Made by a program: the position numbers and the translations under genes
Shown here: piece by piece, positions 8,284-16,700 of the stretch
Layout of the letters: every line of letters begins with the position of its first letter
How positions within the stretch are numbered: position 1 is the first letter of the stretch
Notes under the pieces: model-generated
What the model was told of the DNA's origin: nothing
Databases searched by the model: none
Seen by the model: the letters and a program-made list of their open reading frames with translations, nothing else
Source of the DNA: Tardiphaga sp.
GTDB lineage: Bacteria; Pseudomonadota; Alphaproteobacteria; Rhizobiales; Xanthobacteraceae
Direction of reading: 5' to 3'
Length of the DNA stretch: 64,000 bases
Assembly: GCA_030147505.1 (NCBI GenBank)
Contig: JASBVG010000092.1
Coordinates: forward strand, 1-64,000

Positions 8284-9753
8284 GTGTCCCATCGTTTCAC
8301 GCGCCGTCATCTCGTCGGAGGCGCTGGCGCCCTCGCCGCAGGTCTCGCCATCTCGCCAGCAGAGGCACAGCAGACGGCAACTGCACAAGCAAATGGCAAT
8401 TCCCGCGCCTTCCCGAAAAATTTCGTCTGGGGCACGGCGACTTCGTCCTATCAGATCGAGGGCGCCATCGATGCCGAAGGCCGCGGCCGCTCGATCTGGG
8501 ACACCTATACGCGCCTGCCGAACAAGATCCGCGATCGCAGCAATGGCGACCGGGCTGTCGAGCATTTTACGCGCTACAAGGAAGACGTCGCCCTGATGAA
8601 GGAGCTGGGCACGACAGCGTATCGCTTTTCCATCGCCTGGCCGCGCGTGTTTCCCGATGGCACCGGCACGCCCAACCCGAAAGGTCTCGACTTCTACAAC
8701 CGCCTGATCGACGAGCTGCTCGCCAATGGCATCACGCCCTATGCGACGCTGTATCACTGGGACATGCCGCAGGCGCTGCAGGATCGCTTCGGCGGCTGGG
8801 CTTCACGCGAGATGTCGAAAGCGCTCGGCGACTATGCGGGCCATGTCGCCAAGCACATCACCGACCGCGTGAAGCACATCTTCACCATCAATGAATGCGC
8901 GACCTTCGTGGATTTCGGCTATGGCATCGGTCCGATCGAACTCGCGCCTGGCATCAAGTCGACGCAGAAGGAGCTGAACCAGATCCGCCATCACGTGGCG
9001 CTCGGCCACGGGCTCGCGGTGCAGGCGATCCGCGCCAATGGCCGCGCCGGCACCGAAGTCGGACCTGCAGAGAATCTCGCCTCCTGCATCCCCGTGATTG
9101 AATCACCCGAGCATATTCGGGCCTCAGAAATCGCCACGCGCGAGATGAATGGCGGCTATCTCACGCCGATCATGGAAGGTCGCTACACCGATGCCTTCCT
9201 CGCCTATGCCGGAGCGAACGCACCGGTCTTCACCGACGAAGACCTGAAGATCATCGGCTCGCCCGTCGATTTCGTCGGCCTCAACATCTACATGCCGCAG
9301 CACTATGTGGCACAAGCCGCCGACACCAACGGCTTTGCGTTGATACCCACACCCGCGTCTTTCCCGCGGATGGACTCCGACTGGCTGCGCGTCGGGCCGG
9401 AGGCGATGTACTGGGCGCCGCGCAATGTCGCCAAACTCTGGAACGTGAAGAAGATTTTCATCACCGAGAATGGCGCATCGGCCGCCGACAAGCCGGCGCC
9501 GGACGGCCGCATCTTCGACCTCGACCGCATCATGTATCTGCGCGCCTATCTCGGGCAGTTGCAGCGTGCGACCTCCGAAGGCGTGCCCGTGACGGGCTAT
9601 TTCCACTGGAGCCTGATGGACAATTTTGAATGGATCGATGGCTTCGAGAAACGGTTCGGGCTGTATCACGTCGATTTCCAGACGCAGAAGCGAACGCCGA
9701 AACTCAGCGCGGAGTTTTATCGCAAGGTGATTGCGGGGAACGCGTTGGTCTGA
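8284..9753 (+). CDS. Tat-exported family GH1 beta-glucosidase-like enzyme
   Basis: Glycoside hydrolase of 489 residues preceded by a twin-arginine signal (FTRRHLVGGAGALAAGLAISPAEA). The GTG start is chosen because AGGAG sits 6 bases upstream and it opens directly on the Tat signal. GH1 hallmarks are FVWGTATSSYQIEGA, YRFSIAWPRVFPDG, ATLYHWDMPQAL, the nucleophile region FITENGAS and FHWSLMDNFEW. The acid/base segment reads FTINECATF, whereas most GH1 enzymes have TxNEP; the Glu is kept and the following Pro replaced by Cys. Export implies action on periplasmic beta-glycosides. It is monocistronic, divergent from nadX. Confidence 0.86.
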   Translation: MSHRFTRRHLVGGAGALAAGLAISPAEAQQTATAQANGNSRAFPKNFVWGTATSSYQIEGAIDAEGRGRSIWDTYTRLPNKIRDRSNGDRAVEHFTRYKEDVALMKELGTTAYRFSIAWPRVFPDGTGTPNPKGLDFYNRLIDELLANGITPYATLYHWDMPQALQDRFGGWASREMSKALGDYAGHVAKHITDRVKHIFTINECATFVDFGYGIGPIELAPGIKSTQKELNQIRHHVALGHGLAVQAIRANGRAGTEVGPAENLASCIPVIESPEHIRASEIATREMNGGYLTPIMEGRYTDAFLAYAGANAPVFTDEDLKIIGSPVDFVGLNIYMPQHYVAQAADTNGFALIPTPASFPRMDSDWLRVGPEAMYWAPRNVAKLWNVKKIFITENGASAADKPAPDGRIFDLDRIMYLRAYLGQLQRATSEGVPVTGYFHWSLMDNFEWIDGFEKRFGLYHVDFQTQKRTPKLSAEFYRKVIAGNALV

Positions 9754-9761
9754 CTCCCACC

Positions 9762-9806
9762 GTCATTCCGGGGCGTGCGCACCCTCGCGCACGAACCCGG
9801 AATGAC
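9762..9806. repeat. Intergenic palindromic repeat
   Basis: GTCATTCCGG and CCGGAATGAC form 10-bp perfect arms around an inner GCGTGCGC/GCGCACG stem. It lies between two converging genes and looks like another member of the short palindromic repeats typical of this bacterial family; it may also terminate transcription. Confidence 0.55.
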
Positions 9807-9818
9807 ACTGTGGGTTAA

Positions 9819-10655
9819 CTACAGCAGTTTCCCATCCGCACCGAAGAACGGATGCGGCCCGTCGAATTCGCCGATCGGCACCTGATGGGTGACGAGATGG
9901 CCGCTCTCGCCATCCGGAAACCAGACATGGAGATGAAAGGCCGGCGGCTCGACGCGGAACGACGGCGGGCGGAGTTCGGCGAGATCGAGATCCACCGCAT
10001 GGTTCGGTGCCGGGCAGATCGTTGCCGCGGTGCCGGCGAACGTCGTCAGCGTGGCGCGATGGACATGGCCGGCGGCGACAAAGCGCACACGCGGATGTTT
10101 TCGCACGATGGCGGCAAGCTCGGAGGCATTGTGCAGGTCCTGCACATCCATATGCTCGATACCGGTGCGGAATGGCGGGTGGTGCAGGAACAGCAGCGCC
10201 GGCCGATCCTTCGATGAGCCCAGCGTGGCATCGAGCCATTCCAGCGTCGCAACTTCCAGTGTGCCGTAGGGTTTGCCGGGCACATGGGAATCCAGCAGAA
10301 CGACATCGAGCGGGCCCACCGTGCGTGCTTGATCGAGTGGGCCGGAGGCATGCGCATAGGCGAAGTCCGGAAATGCCGCGCGCATCATGTCGCGAGCGTC
10401 ATGATTGCCGGGCACGCCGATGAAAGGGATTTTCAGCGGCGCCAGCAGGCGCCACAGATGCTCGTATTCGCCGGGCGTCGGCGTATCGACGAGATCGCCG
10501 GAGATGACGACGAGGTCGGGACGCGGATCGAGCGCATTGAGTTCGGCGATACAGCGCTCCAGCGCCTTCGCGGTATCGACCTTGTTATAGGCCAGTTCGC
10601 CCGGCGCCTTGATGTGTAGATCGGAAATCTGCGCGATGATCGTAGGCTTGGACAT
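9819..10655 (-). CDS. Class III (Icc/CpdA/GpdQ-like) metallophosphoesterase
   Basis: A 278-residue dinuclear metal phosphodiesterase without a signal peptide, hence cytoplasmic. All metal-binding motifs are visible in order: QISDLHIK at about 9-16, ISGDLVD near 52, GVPGNHDAR near 79, LHHPPF near 155 and AGHVHR near 197. The family includes cAMP phosphodiesterase CpdA and glycerophosphodiesterase GpdQ; the sequence alone does not choose. It overlaps the upstream ABC ATPase gene by one base (TGATG), so it belongs to the transporter operon. This suggests it hydrolyses the imported compound, perhaps a phosphodiester; that is inference. Confidence 0.82.
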   Translation of the reverse strand: MSKPTIIAQISDLHIKAPGELAYNKVDTAKALERCIAELNALDPRPDLVVISGDLVDTPTPGEYEHLWRLLAPLKIPFIGVPGNHDARDMMRAAFPDFAYAHASGPLDQARTVGPLDVVLLDSHVPGKPYGTLEVATLEWLDATLGSSKDRPALLFLHHPPFRTGIEHMDVQDLHNASELAAIVRKHPRVRFVAAGHVHRATLTTFAGTAATICPAPNHAVDLDLAELRPPSFRVEPPAFHLHVWFPDGESGHLVTHQVPIGEFDGPHPFFGADGKLL

Positions 10656-11716
10656 CAGTCTTCTTTCGGCAGCACGCGAATGGCGTCGGGCACGATCGAT
10701 AAGCCGACGCGCTCCCCTGCCCGCACATTGATCCTGTTTGGCGCGTCCACCGTCAATGGCCGGTTCGCCGCACCGGTCACGATGACGCGCTGGCGGTCGC
10801 CGACGAAGCTCACGCTCTCGACAGTGCCGCGGAAAAAGGCATCGTCTTCGGCGACGATGCCGATGGTCTCGGGCCGGATCATCGCCACCGCCGCGGCATT
10901 GTCGGGCGCATCGTTCAGCGCGAGCCAGCCGCCGGGCAGCGTCAGCCGTCCGCCTGCAATCGGCCCCTCGGCGATATTGGCGGCACCGACGAATTCAGCG
11001 ACAAAGCGGTTCTGCGGCTCGAAATAGACCTCGCGCGGCGTGCCGATCTGGGCGATGGCGCCCTTGCGCATCACCACGATGCGATCACCGAGTTCCATGG
11101 CTTCAGCCTGGTCGTGGGTGACATAGATCGCGGTGATGCCGAGCTCGCGTAGCAGGCGGTTGAGTTCACTACGGAGACGATCGCGCAGCGAGGCGTCGAG
11201 GGCTGTGAGCGGCTCGTCGAGCAGCAGCACGCGCGGACGAACGGCGACGGCTCGCGCCAGCGCCACGCGCTGACGCTGGCCGCCGGAGAGCTGGTCGATG
11301 CGGCGGTTTTCGAGCCCGCCGATATTGGTGAGGGCCACCATCTCGGCGACCCGCGCAGCGCGCTCCGCCTTACCGACGCTGCGGATCTTGAGGCCGTAGC
11401 CGATATTCTCGGCCACGGTCATGTTGGGAAACAGCGCATAGGACTGGAACACCATGCCCACATGGCGCTGCTCGATCGGCGTCGCCGTCACATCATTCTT
11501 GTCGAACAGGATGCGGCCGCCTGCGTCCGGCGTCTCAAGGCCGGCGATGATGCGCAGCATGGTTGTCTTACCGCAGCCGGAAGGGCCGAGCAGCACCAGC
11601 GTCTCACCAGCCACAATGTCCAGCGACGCGGGTGCCAGCGCCTGCGTGCCGTCCGGAAATGTCTTGCCGCAATTAACGACATGCACGGCGGCGCCATGCG
11701 AGGGAATCGCGGTCAT
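10655..11716 (-). CDS. PotA/FbpC/PhnT-type ABC transporter ATP-binding protein
   Basis: ATPase of 353 residues. Walker A LLGPSGCGKTT, Q-loop MVFQSYALFPNMTV, signature LSGGQRQR, Walker B VLLLDEPLTALD and the switch motif YVTHDQAEAM are all present, followed by a C-terminal TOBE domain (about 270-353). This set is typical of importers for polyamines, iron, sulfate or phosphonates. The start is the ATG overlapping the stop of the upstream permease by four bases (ATGA); the frame stays open far upstream but only as a shadow of that permease. It is the fourth gene of the five-gene operon. Confidence 0.9.
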   Translation of the reverse strand: MTAIPSHGAAVHVVNCGKTFPDGTQALAPASLDIVAGETLVLLGPSGCGKTTMLRIIAGLETPDAGGRILFDKNDVTATPIEQRHVGMVFQSYALFPNMTVAENIGYGLKIRSVGKAERAARVAEMVALTNIGGLENRRIDQLSGGQRQRVALARAVAVRPRVLLLDEPLTALDASLRDRLRSELNRLLRELGITAIYVTHDQAEAMELGDRIVVMRKGAIAQIGTPREVYFEPQNRFVAEFVGAANIAEGPIAGGRLTLPGGWLALNDAPDNAAAVAMIRPETIGIVAEDDAFFRGTVESVSFVGDRQRVIVTGAANRPLTVDAPNRINVRAGERVGLSIVPDAIRVLPKED

Positions 11717-12498
11717 TTCTTTTCGCCCTTGTCGGCAAATATCTGCATCGCCACCAGCAAGGGCACGATCATGATGAAGAAGATCAGCGTATAGGCGGAG
11801 GCCACTTCGAGCCGCATCGAGGCATAGCTGTCGGCGAGACCAACGGGCAGCGTCTTGGTCAGCGGCGTGTGCAGCATCCAGGTGAGATTGAATTCGCCGA
11901 GCGACAGCGTGATCACCATCAGCGATCCCGCGAGAATGCCGGGCATTGCATTGGGCACGATCACATTGCGAAAGCGCGTCCATGGCGAGGCGCCCAGCGA
12001 AGCGGCCCCCTCGTCCAGCGTCTTGATATCCACCGAGGCGAACACCGCCATCACCGAGCGCACCATGAAGGGCATGGTGAAGACGGCATGGCCGGCCAGG
12101 ATGAACAGCCATGACTGACGGAAGGCGCCGAAGCCGCCATATGTGAGCAGCAACGCCAGCGCGATGGCGAGGCCGGGTATCGCCAGCGGCAGCGTGATGA
12201 TCTCCTCGATCACCCGCGAAAGCCGCCCGCCCCGCACGTGCAGTGCATAGGCCGCGGGTACACCGACGACCAGCGTCACCGCAAGCGTCGCGAAGGCGAT
12301 CAGGAAGGAAAGCCCGATCTCGCTCTTGTAAAGCCCCCAGACTTGCACGACCCATTGCAGCGTCACACCGGACTGGATGCCGCGGAAGTAATTGACGGTG
12401 ACCCCGGCGGAGATCGACAGCATCACCGGGACGACGAGGAAGGCCGCGACAAGGAGCGTGAAGCCGAGCTGTCCTGCAAAGATCAGACGATCGCGCAT
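11713..12498 (-). CDS. ABC transporter permease, PotC/PhnV-like
   Basis: Integral membrane protein of 261 residues with about six hydrophobic helices and the coupling motif EGAASLGASPWTRFRNVIVPNAMPG in the last third. It pairs with the permease encoded four bases upstream to form the translocation channel. The start and end lie in tightly packed operon context, with four-base overlap into the ATPase gene. Confidence 0.88.
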   Translation of the reverse strand: MRDRLIFAGQLGFTLLVAAFLVVPVMLSISAGVTVNYFRGIQSGVTLQWVVQVWGLYKSEIGLSFLIAFATLAVTLVVGVPAAYALHVRGGRLSRVIEEIITLPLAIPGLAIALALLLTYGGFGAFRQSWLFILAGHAVFTMPFMVRSVMAVFASVDIKTLDEGAASLGASPWTRFRNVIVPNAMPGILAGSLMVITLSLGEFNLTWMLHTPLTKTLPVGLADSYASMRLEVASAYTLIFFIMIVPLLVAMQIFADKGEKK

Positions 12499-12502
12499 GT
12501 CG

Positions 12503-13318
12503 TCATCCCGCCGCGGCGACAGTGCCGCCAGTCATCGTGCGTGCGAGCGCAAGGATCGCCCAGGCGATAACACCGAGGCCGATGGAGAGCGCCGCCGAGA
12601 TGGCGAAGTTCGCGGCCAGCGTGAACTCGGTATAGATCAGCATCGGCAGCACGTCGATATTGGTCGCGAGCGTGAAGGCCGTGCCGAACGCGCCCATGGC
12701 GGTGGCAAAGGCGATCGCCCCCGAAGCGATGAAGGCCGGGACCAGCGCCGGCAGCACGACGTCGCGCTGCACTTCCCACGGACTGGCGCCGAGCGAGCGC
12801 GCGGCCTCTTCCAGCCCCATGTCGAGCTTCTGCACGGCCGCCATGATTGTAAGGATCACGCGCGGGATGGAGAAATAGAGATAGCCGAGAAACAGGCCGA
12901 AGATCGAATAGGCAAAGACGATCTTCTCGCCCGACAGCGCCTGCGTCAGCGAGCCGATGATGCCTTGGCGCCCGCCAAGCAGGATGATGAGGAAGCCGAC
13001 CACGACGCCGGGAAAAGCCAGCGGGAATGTCAGCATCGCAATCAGAACGGTGCGGCCAGGAAAGCGATGGCGCTGCAGGAACAGGCCGGCGATGGTGGCG
13101 ATGACGAGCGTGGCAATCGTCGTCGCCGCGGCGAGCACCACCGTATTGATCAGCGTAGCGCGATAGCGCGGCTCGGTGAGGATGGCGAGATAGGCACCGG
13201 CGCCGCGCGGGCCATCGGCACCGACGGCGACCAGTTGCGCCATCGGCAAAACGAAGAAGGCTCCCGTCACCACCACGAGCGGCAGCAGGCAGACCGAAAT
13301 AAAGGTTCTGTGAGACAT
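12503..13318 (-). CDS. ABC transporter permease, PotB/PhnU-like
   Basis: Membrane protein of 271 residues with six predicted helices and the coupling motif EEAARSLGASPWEVQRDVVLPAL. It starts at ATG after a short intercistronic stem-loop that separates it from the binding-protein gene. With the downstream permease it makes a heterodimer, as in the PotBC and PhnUV types. Confidence 0.88.
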   Translation of the reverse strand: MSHRTFISVCLLPLVVVTGAFFVLPMAQLVAVGADGPRGAGAYLAILTEPRYRATLINTVVLAAATTIATLVIATIAGLFLQRHRFPGRTVLIAMLTFPLAFPGVVVGFLIILLGGRQGIIGSLTQALSGEKIVFAYSIFGLFLGYLYFSIPRVILTIMAAVQKLDMGLEEAARSLGASPWEVQRDVVLPALVPAFIASGAIAFATAMGAFGTAFTLATNIDVLPMLIYTEFTLAANFAISAALSIGLGVIAWAILALARTMTGGTVAAAG

Positions 13319-13328
13319 TGCGGGAAGT

Positions 13329-13350
13329 GGTGCCCCTGTTCAGGAGCACC
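13329..13350 (-). promoter_or_regulatory. Intercistronic stem-loop between binding-protein and permease genes
   Basis: Ten-base arms with one mismatch (on the minus strand GGTGCTCCTG-aa-CAGGGGCACC) sit in the 40-base gap after the binding-protein stop codon. Such hairpins are known to protect upstream binding-protein messages and reduce downstream permease expression, as between malE and malF. No T-run follows, so it should not be a full terminator. Confidence 0.5.
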
Positions 13351-13358
13351 ATCATGCA

Positions 13359-14381
13359 TCAACGGACTTCGGCCAGATAGCGGTCGCTGAAACCCTTCTG
13401 CGCCAATTCCATCTTGCCCCAGTCCACGCTCCTGGCGCGGGCATATTCGCTGTCGGGCAGGAACTTGGCCTTCACGGCTTCCGGCAGGTCGATCTTGCGG
13501 GCCGGACGCAGATAGGCATTGGTCCAGATCGCCTGGCCCTTATCAGACAACAGGTAGTCCATGACCTGCTTGGCCTTGTCCTTATGCGGCGCGTTCTTCA
13601 CGAGCCCTACCACATAGGGAAACACCACCGTGCCCTCGCAGGGAATCACGAATTCGAAATTCCCCTTCTCGGAATACTTGGCGCGATAGGCATTGAAGTC
13701 GTAGTCGAGCAGGATGGGCATCTCGCCGGAGACGACGCGGGCGTAAGACGTCTGCTTCGGCACCATGGCGTCGTTCTTCTTCAGGTCCTTGAAGAAAGCG
13801 ATAGCCGGATCGAAATTCGTCTCCGAACCGCCGAGCGCCAGATTGGCAGCGACGACGCCGACATAACCGACGGCAGCCGAGGTCGGATCGAGATAGCCGA
13901 CCATGCCCTTGTAGTCAGACTTGGTGAGATCCTTCCAGCACTTCGGCACCGGCTTGCCGCCGAGCGCGTCCTTGTTGACGAAGAAGCCGAGCGTACCGGA
14001 ATGGATCGTGGTCCAATAGCCTTCGGCATCCTTCAGGCCGGCATCGACCTGACCCCAGCCGGCGGGCTTGTAGGGCTCAAGCGCATCCTGCGTCTTCGCC
14101 TTCATGCCGAAGGTGACGCCGAAATAGCCGATATCGCCGACCGGATTGGCCTTCTCGGCCAGAATCTGCGCCAGCGCCTGGCCGGAATTCTTGTTGTCAT
14201 GCGGCATGTCGATATTCAGATCGGCCTTCACCGCCTTGATCATCGACGCCCAGTCGGCCCATTCCGGCGGACAGTTGTAGCAGATCACGTCGGCAGCGCG
14301 GGCCGGCTGCGCAACGGCGACGAGCGCCAGCGCAGACAAGGCAAACAACAGGCGGGTGGGTTTCACGGCGATCGTCTCCAT
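13359..14381 (-). CDS. Extracellular solute-binding protein of the PotD/PhnS/FbpA type
   Basis: Periplasmic binding protein of 340 residues with a signal peptide ending at PARA. Mature features include DVICYNCPPEWADWASMIKAVK, a Cys-x-x-Cys-like pair near the mature N-terminus, VGDIGYFGVTFGMKAK, GTLGFFVNKDALGGKPVPKCWKDL and the YLRPARKIDLP region near the C-terminus. This belongs to the type-2 binding proteins for polyamines, ferric ions or aminoethylphosphonate. The first ATG giving a full signal peptide was chosen. It is first in the operon with two permeases, an ATPase and a phosphoesterase; the ligand may be an organophosphorus compound, by context only. Confidence 0.82.
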   Translation of the reverse strand: METIAVKPTRLLFALSALALVAVAQPARAADVICYNCPPEWADWASMIKAVKADLNIDMPHDNKNSGQALAQILAEKANPVGDIGYFGVTFGMKAKTQDALEPYKPAGWGQVDAGLKDAEGYWTTIHSGTLGFFVNKDALGGKPVPKCWKDLTKSDYKGMVGYLDPTSAAVGYVGVVAANLALGGSETNFDPAIAFFKDLKKNDAMVPKQTSYARVVSGEMPILLDYDFNAYRAKYSEKGNFEFVIPCEGTVVFPYVVGLVKNAPHKDKAKQVMDYLLSDKGQAIWTNAYLRPARKIDLPEAVKAKFLPDSEYARARSVDWGKMELAQKGFSDRYLAEVR

Positions 14382-14591
14382 CCTGGCGCGGGCGTGACGC
14401 GCGCGCAGCAAAGGCATGAGGGGAATACGTGCCGCCCCACTATAGGCGGCCCATGAAACTTTTGCGACAAAGCTAACCCGCAGCGCGTTTGTGCACGGCC
14501 ATGCTCGCTCGGCAGCCTGACGATACCTTCGCTATCGACATACCCGGCTGCGGATGGTCAGATCGTCCACCTGAACAAAAAGAGACTCAGC

Positions 14592-15038
14592 GTGAGCGAA
14601 ACGACCGAACGCGACCGTGGGCTGCTGAGCCTGATCGATCGGCTGGTGAAACGGCCGGGCACCAGCGCCGCAACGAAGCCGTTTGACCTGTCCACCTCCA
14701 TCGTCACCCCCGACGACGGAGCGCGCGAAGGTCTCGATCCTGTCGTTCCCGACGAGAAGGCGCCGGCTTCGCTCGAACCGCAAATCGCCATCGAAAGCAC
14801 GCGGGACGTGACCCGCATCGAACTCGCCGACCTTATCATCAAGGCGCTCAAGGCCAGTGACGGATATCCGGACAGCGGCTTCGAGATCACCGTCTATGGC
14901 TCGCGCCCGTGGAACGCGATGTTACGCGTGACACCCGCTGCGGGAGCCGTCAATGCGGAAGCATGGCGCGCACGCCTTCAGGCGCTCGTTCTGTTGTTTC
15001 GCGACCGGTACGAGATCAAGGAAGACGCGGACGCCTGA
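14592..15038 (+). CDS. Hypothetical protein, 148 residues
   Basis: Not recognised. A soluble acidic protein starting at GTG (SETTERDRGLLSLIDRLVKR). The N-terminal half is low in structure, rich in Asp/Pro/Ser; the C-terminal half (DVTRIELADLIIKALKASDGYPDSGFEITVYGSRPWNAMLRVTPAAG) looks like a small folded alpha/beta domain ending in RDRYEIKEDADA. No signal peptide or membrane segment. The ribosome binding site is weak. It is convergent with the next gene, leaving only 38 bases. Coding is supported by even codon use and a folded-looking C-terminus. Confidence 0.65.
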   Translation: MSETTERDRGLLSLIDRLVKRPGTSAATKPFDLSTSIVTPDDGAREGLDPVVPDEKAPASLEPQIAIESTRDVTRIELADLIIKALKASDGYPDSGFEITVYGSRPWNAMLRVTPAAGAVNAEAWRARLQALVLLFRDRYEIKEDADA

Positions 15039-15076
15039 GACGTCCGCTCTGTCATATCGACTGCTGATCTCGGTTG

Positions 15077-15367
15077 CTATTTGCCGCCGCCGATATTGCC
15101 CCCTTGGATATGGCCAAGTGAATTGTTGCCGAAGGCGGAATTGCCGTGGTTGCCCTGCATGGACGCACCGTAGCCGGGATAGTACGGCGTCCTGCGCATC
15201 ATGCCGTAGGAGCCATAGGCCGGCCCGCGCTGATAGCCATGACCGCCGTAATAGTGGCTATGGTGATAAGCGTGGTGGCCACGCTTGATCTTTTTCGCCG
15301 ACGCCACCGTCGTCGCGAAACTCGCGGCTAGCAGAATCGCCGATGTGATTGCCAATACTTTCTTCAT
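15077..15367 (-). CDS. Small exported Gly/Tyr/His-rich protein
   Basis: A 96-residue protein with a typical signal peptide (MKKVLAITSAILLAASFATTVASA) and a mature part of low complexity (HHAYHHSHYYGGHGYQRGP, MMRRTPYYPGYGASMQGNHGNSAFGNNSLGHIQGG). The ATG is the one that opens the signal sequence; the longer frame upstream is not coding. The function is unknown. Several similar small exported proteins occur in this window. Confidence 0.72.
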   Translation of the reverse strand: MKKVLAITSAILLAASFATTVASAKKIKRGHHAYHHSHYYGGHGYQRGPAYGSYGMMRRTPYYPGYGASMQGNHGNSAFGNNSLGHIQGGNIGGGK

Positions 15368-15471
15368 GTGGGCACCTTTCCTTGACTGAAAGGAAACGCC
15401 CCATACGCCGTCCCGTTCCGGAACAGCCGGCCATGAGAGAACGGAGGACACAACATCTATTCCGGTCACCC

Positions 15472-16419
15472 TCAGATCGTCGCCTCGCGCTCCACCGCCC
15501 GTAGCCGAACGAAGGCAGCCCAGGCTGCGCGGAAGTCTGGCCCTGCAGCATCGATGGTCAGCAAGGCGCGCTCCGCGTTGCGGATATCGTCCACTGAAGG
15601 GCGCGCCTTCGACGTGCCGGCCTTGTGCTGGGCCCAGCGCTGCTCGACGTCCCTTGCCAATGCCAAAGCGTGGACATTGCTCAACTTCGGTCCCGCCTTG
15701 GACAGTTCGTGCTCCGGCGGAAAGGCCGGCCACGCCGCCGGTGGCTTGTCCTGCCGCCACTCGGTCTCATCGCCGATCACAGGCTTGGCCGAAGCAACTT
15801 TGAACGAACCGCCCTCCTGTCCGCCCGAAGGCGCCGTCTGCTGCCCGGAAAAATGCTGCAACTGCTGTTGCATGGTGCCGCTGACGCCGCCCGTGCTCGC
15901 ATTGGAAGAGCCTCCCACGAGGTTCGACAACACGGTCGTGCTTGTCCCGGCACCGGGTAACGCCTTCTGGATCGTCTTCACGGCAGCGACTCCACCCGGC
16001 GAGCCGGACAGTCGCAATTGCGCGACGCGCTCTTCCTCCTCGGTCACCGGACAGATGCGATAGGCATCGTGCTTCTGCGCGATGGTGCCGTCGTCGTCGA
16101 TGCGGGCGAAGTCGATGGCCACCGTGTAAACGAAGGCGCGATGCCCGGCATAGATGCCGGTGCGGTCCTTGGCGCGCACGCTGCCGCAGACATATTTCTT
16201 GCCGTCGGCTTCCACCGAACGCAGTCCGTCGAACTCTGCGGACGACGGATTGAGCAGCAGCCGCGACACCGCCGTACGGGCCTTGGACTGATTGGTGGTG
16301 AGCACCGCGTCCATCACCTTTTCCGGCTTGATGAAGGACGGTTGATAATAAAACACCGATGCAGCGGCGAAAAAGATGGTGCCGATGCCGCCTGCGATCG
16401 TGGCTGCTGCCAAATTCAT
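15472..16419 (-). CDS. Hypothetical membrane-anchored protein
   Basis: A 315-residue protein of unknown function. It has one N-terminal hydrophobic segment (AAATIAGGIGTIFFAAASVFYY) that would anchor it with the rest outside the cytoplasm. The first soluble part (about 30-140, containing SRLLLNPSSAEFDGLRSVEADGKKYVCGSVRAKDRTG) resembles a small conserved periplasmic domain in which a secreted protein contacts cell-envelope material. The middle is Ser/Gly/Gln-rich linker, and the C-terminal third is helical (WRAFVRLRAV-like). The ATG follows a G-rich Shine-Dalgarno-like stretch. It is monocistronic. Confidence 0.68.
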   Translation of the reverse strand: MNLAAATIAGGIGTIFFAAASVFYYQPSFIKPEKVMDAVLTTNQSKARTAVSRLLLNPSSAEFDGLRSVEADGKKYVCGSVRAKDRTGIYAGHRAFVYTVAIDFARIDDDGTIAQKHDAYRICPVTEEEERVAQLRLSGSPGGVAAVKTIQKALPGAGTSTTVLSNLVGGSSNASTGGVSGTMQQQLQHFSGQQTAPSGGQEGGSFKVASAKPVIGDETEWRQDKPPAAWPAFPPEHELSKAGPKLSNVHALALARDVEQRWAQHKAGTSKARPSVDDIRNAERALLTIDAAGPDFRAAWAAFVRLRAVEREATI

Positions 16420-16700
16420 CCGCGCCCCGCCCTGTCCTTCGGAGCGCAATGCTCCGACCTCGGCTTGCGTCCCGGGTCACCGAAAGATCCCCGCCAAAGT
16501 CATAGCTGACGTGTCTCTAGAGTTGGTTACCGCGATCACGACAATTGCGAGTTGGCGCTCTGTCAAACGCTGTTTGAGCGCGATGTTCGAAGACATTTCA
16601 ATGACATGCGACGTCTAACAGCCAGTCGTTGGCGATCACCGTAACAATTTCCTCACCATAGAATTCAAATGGCACGGCGGTAGTCAGGTGCTAAGAGTTG

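Noticed and set aside
10655..12355. Extended form of the ABC ATPase (566 codons)
   Set aside because: The first 213 codons overlap the permease gene in another frame; the ATG with the four-base overlap is the natural start.
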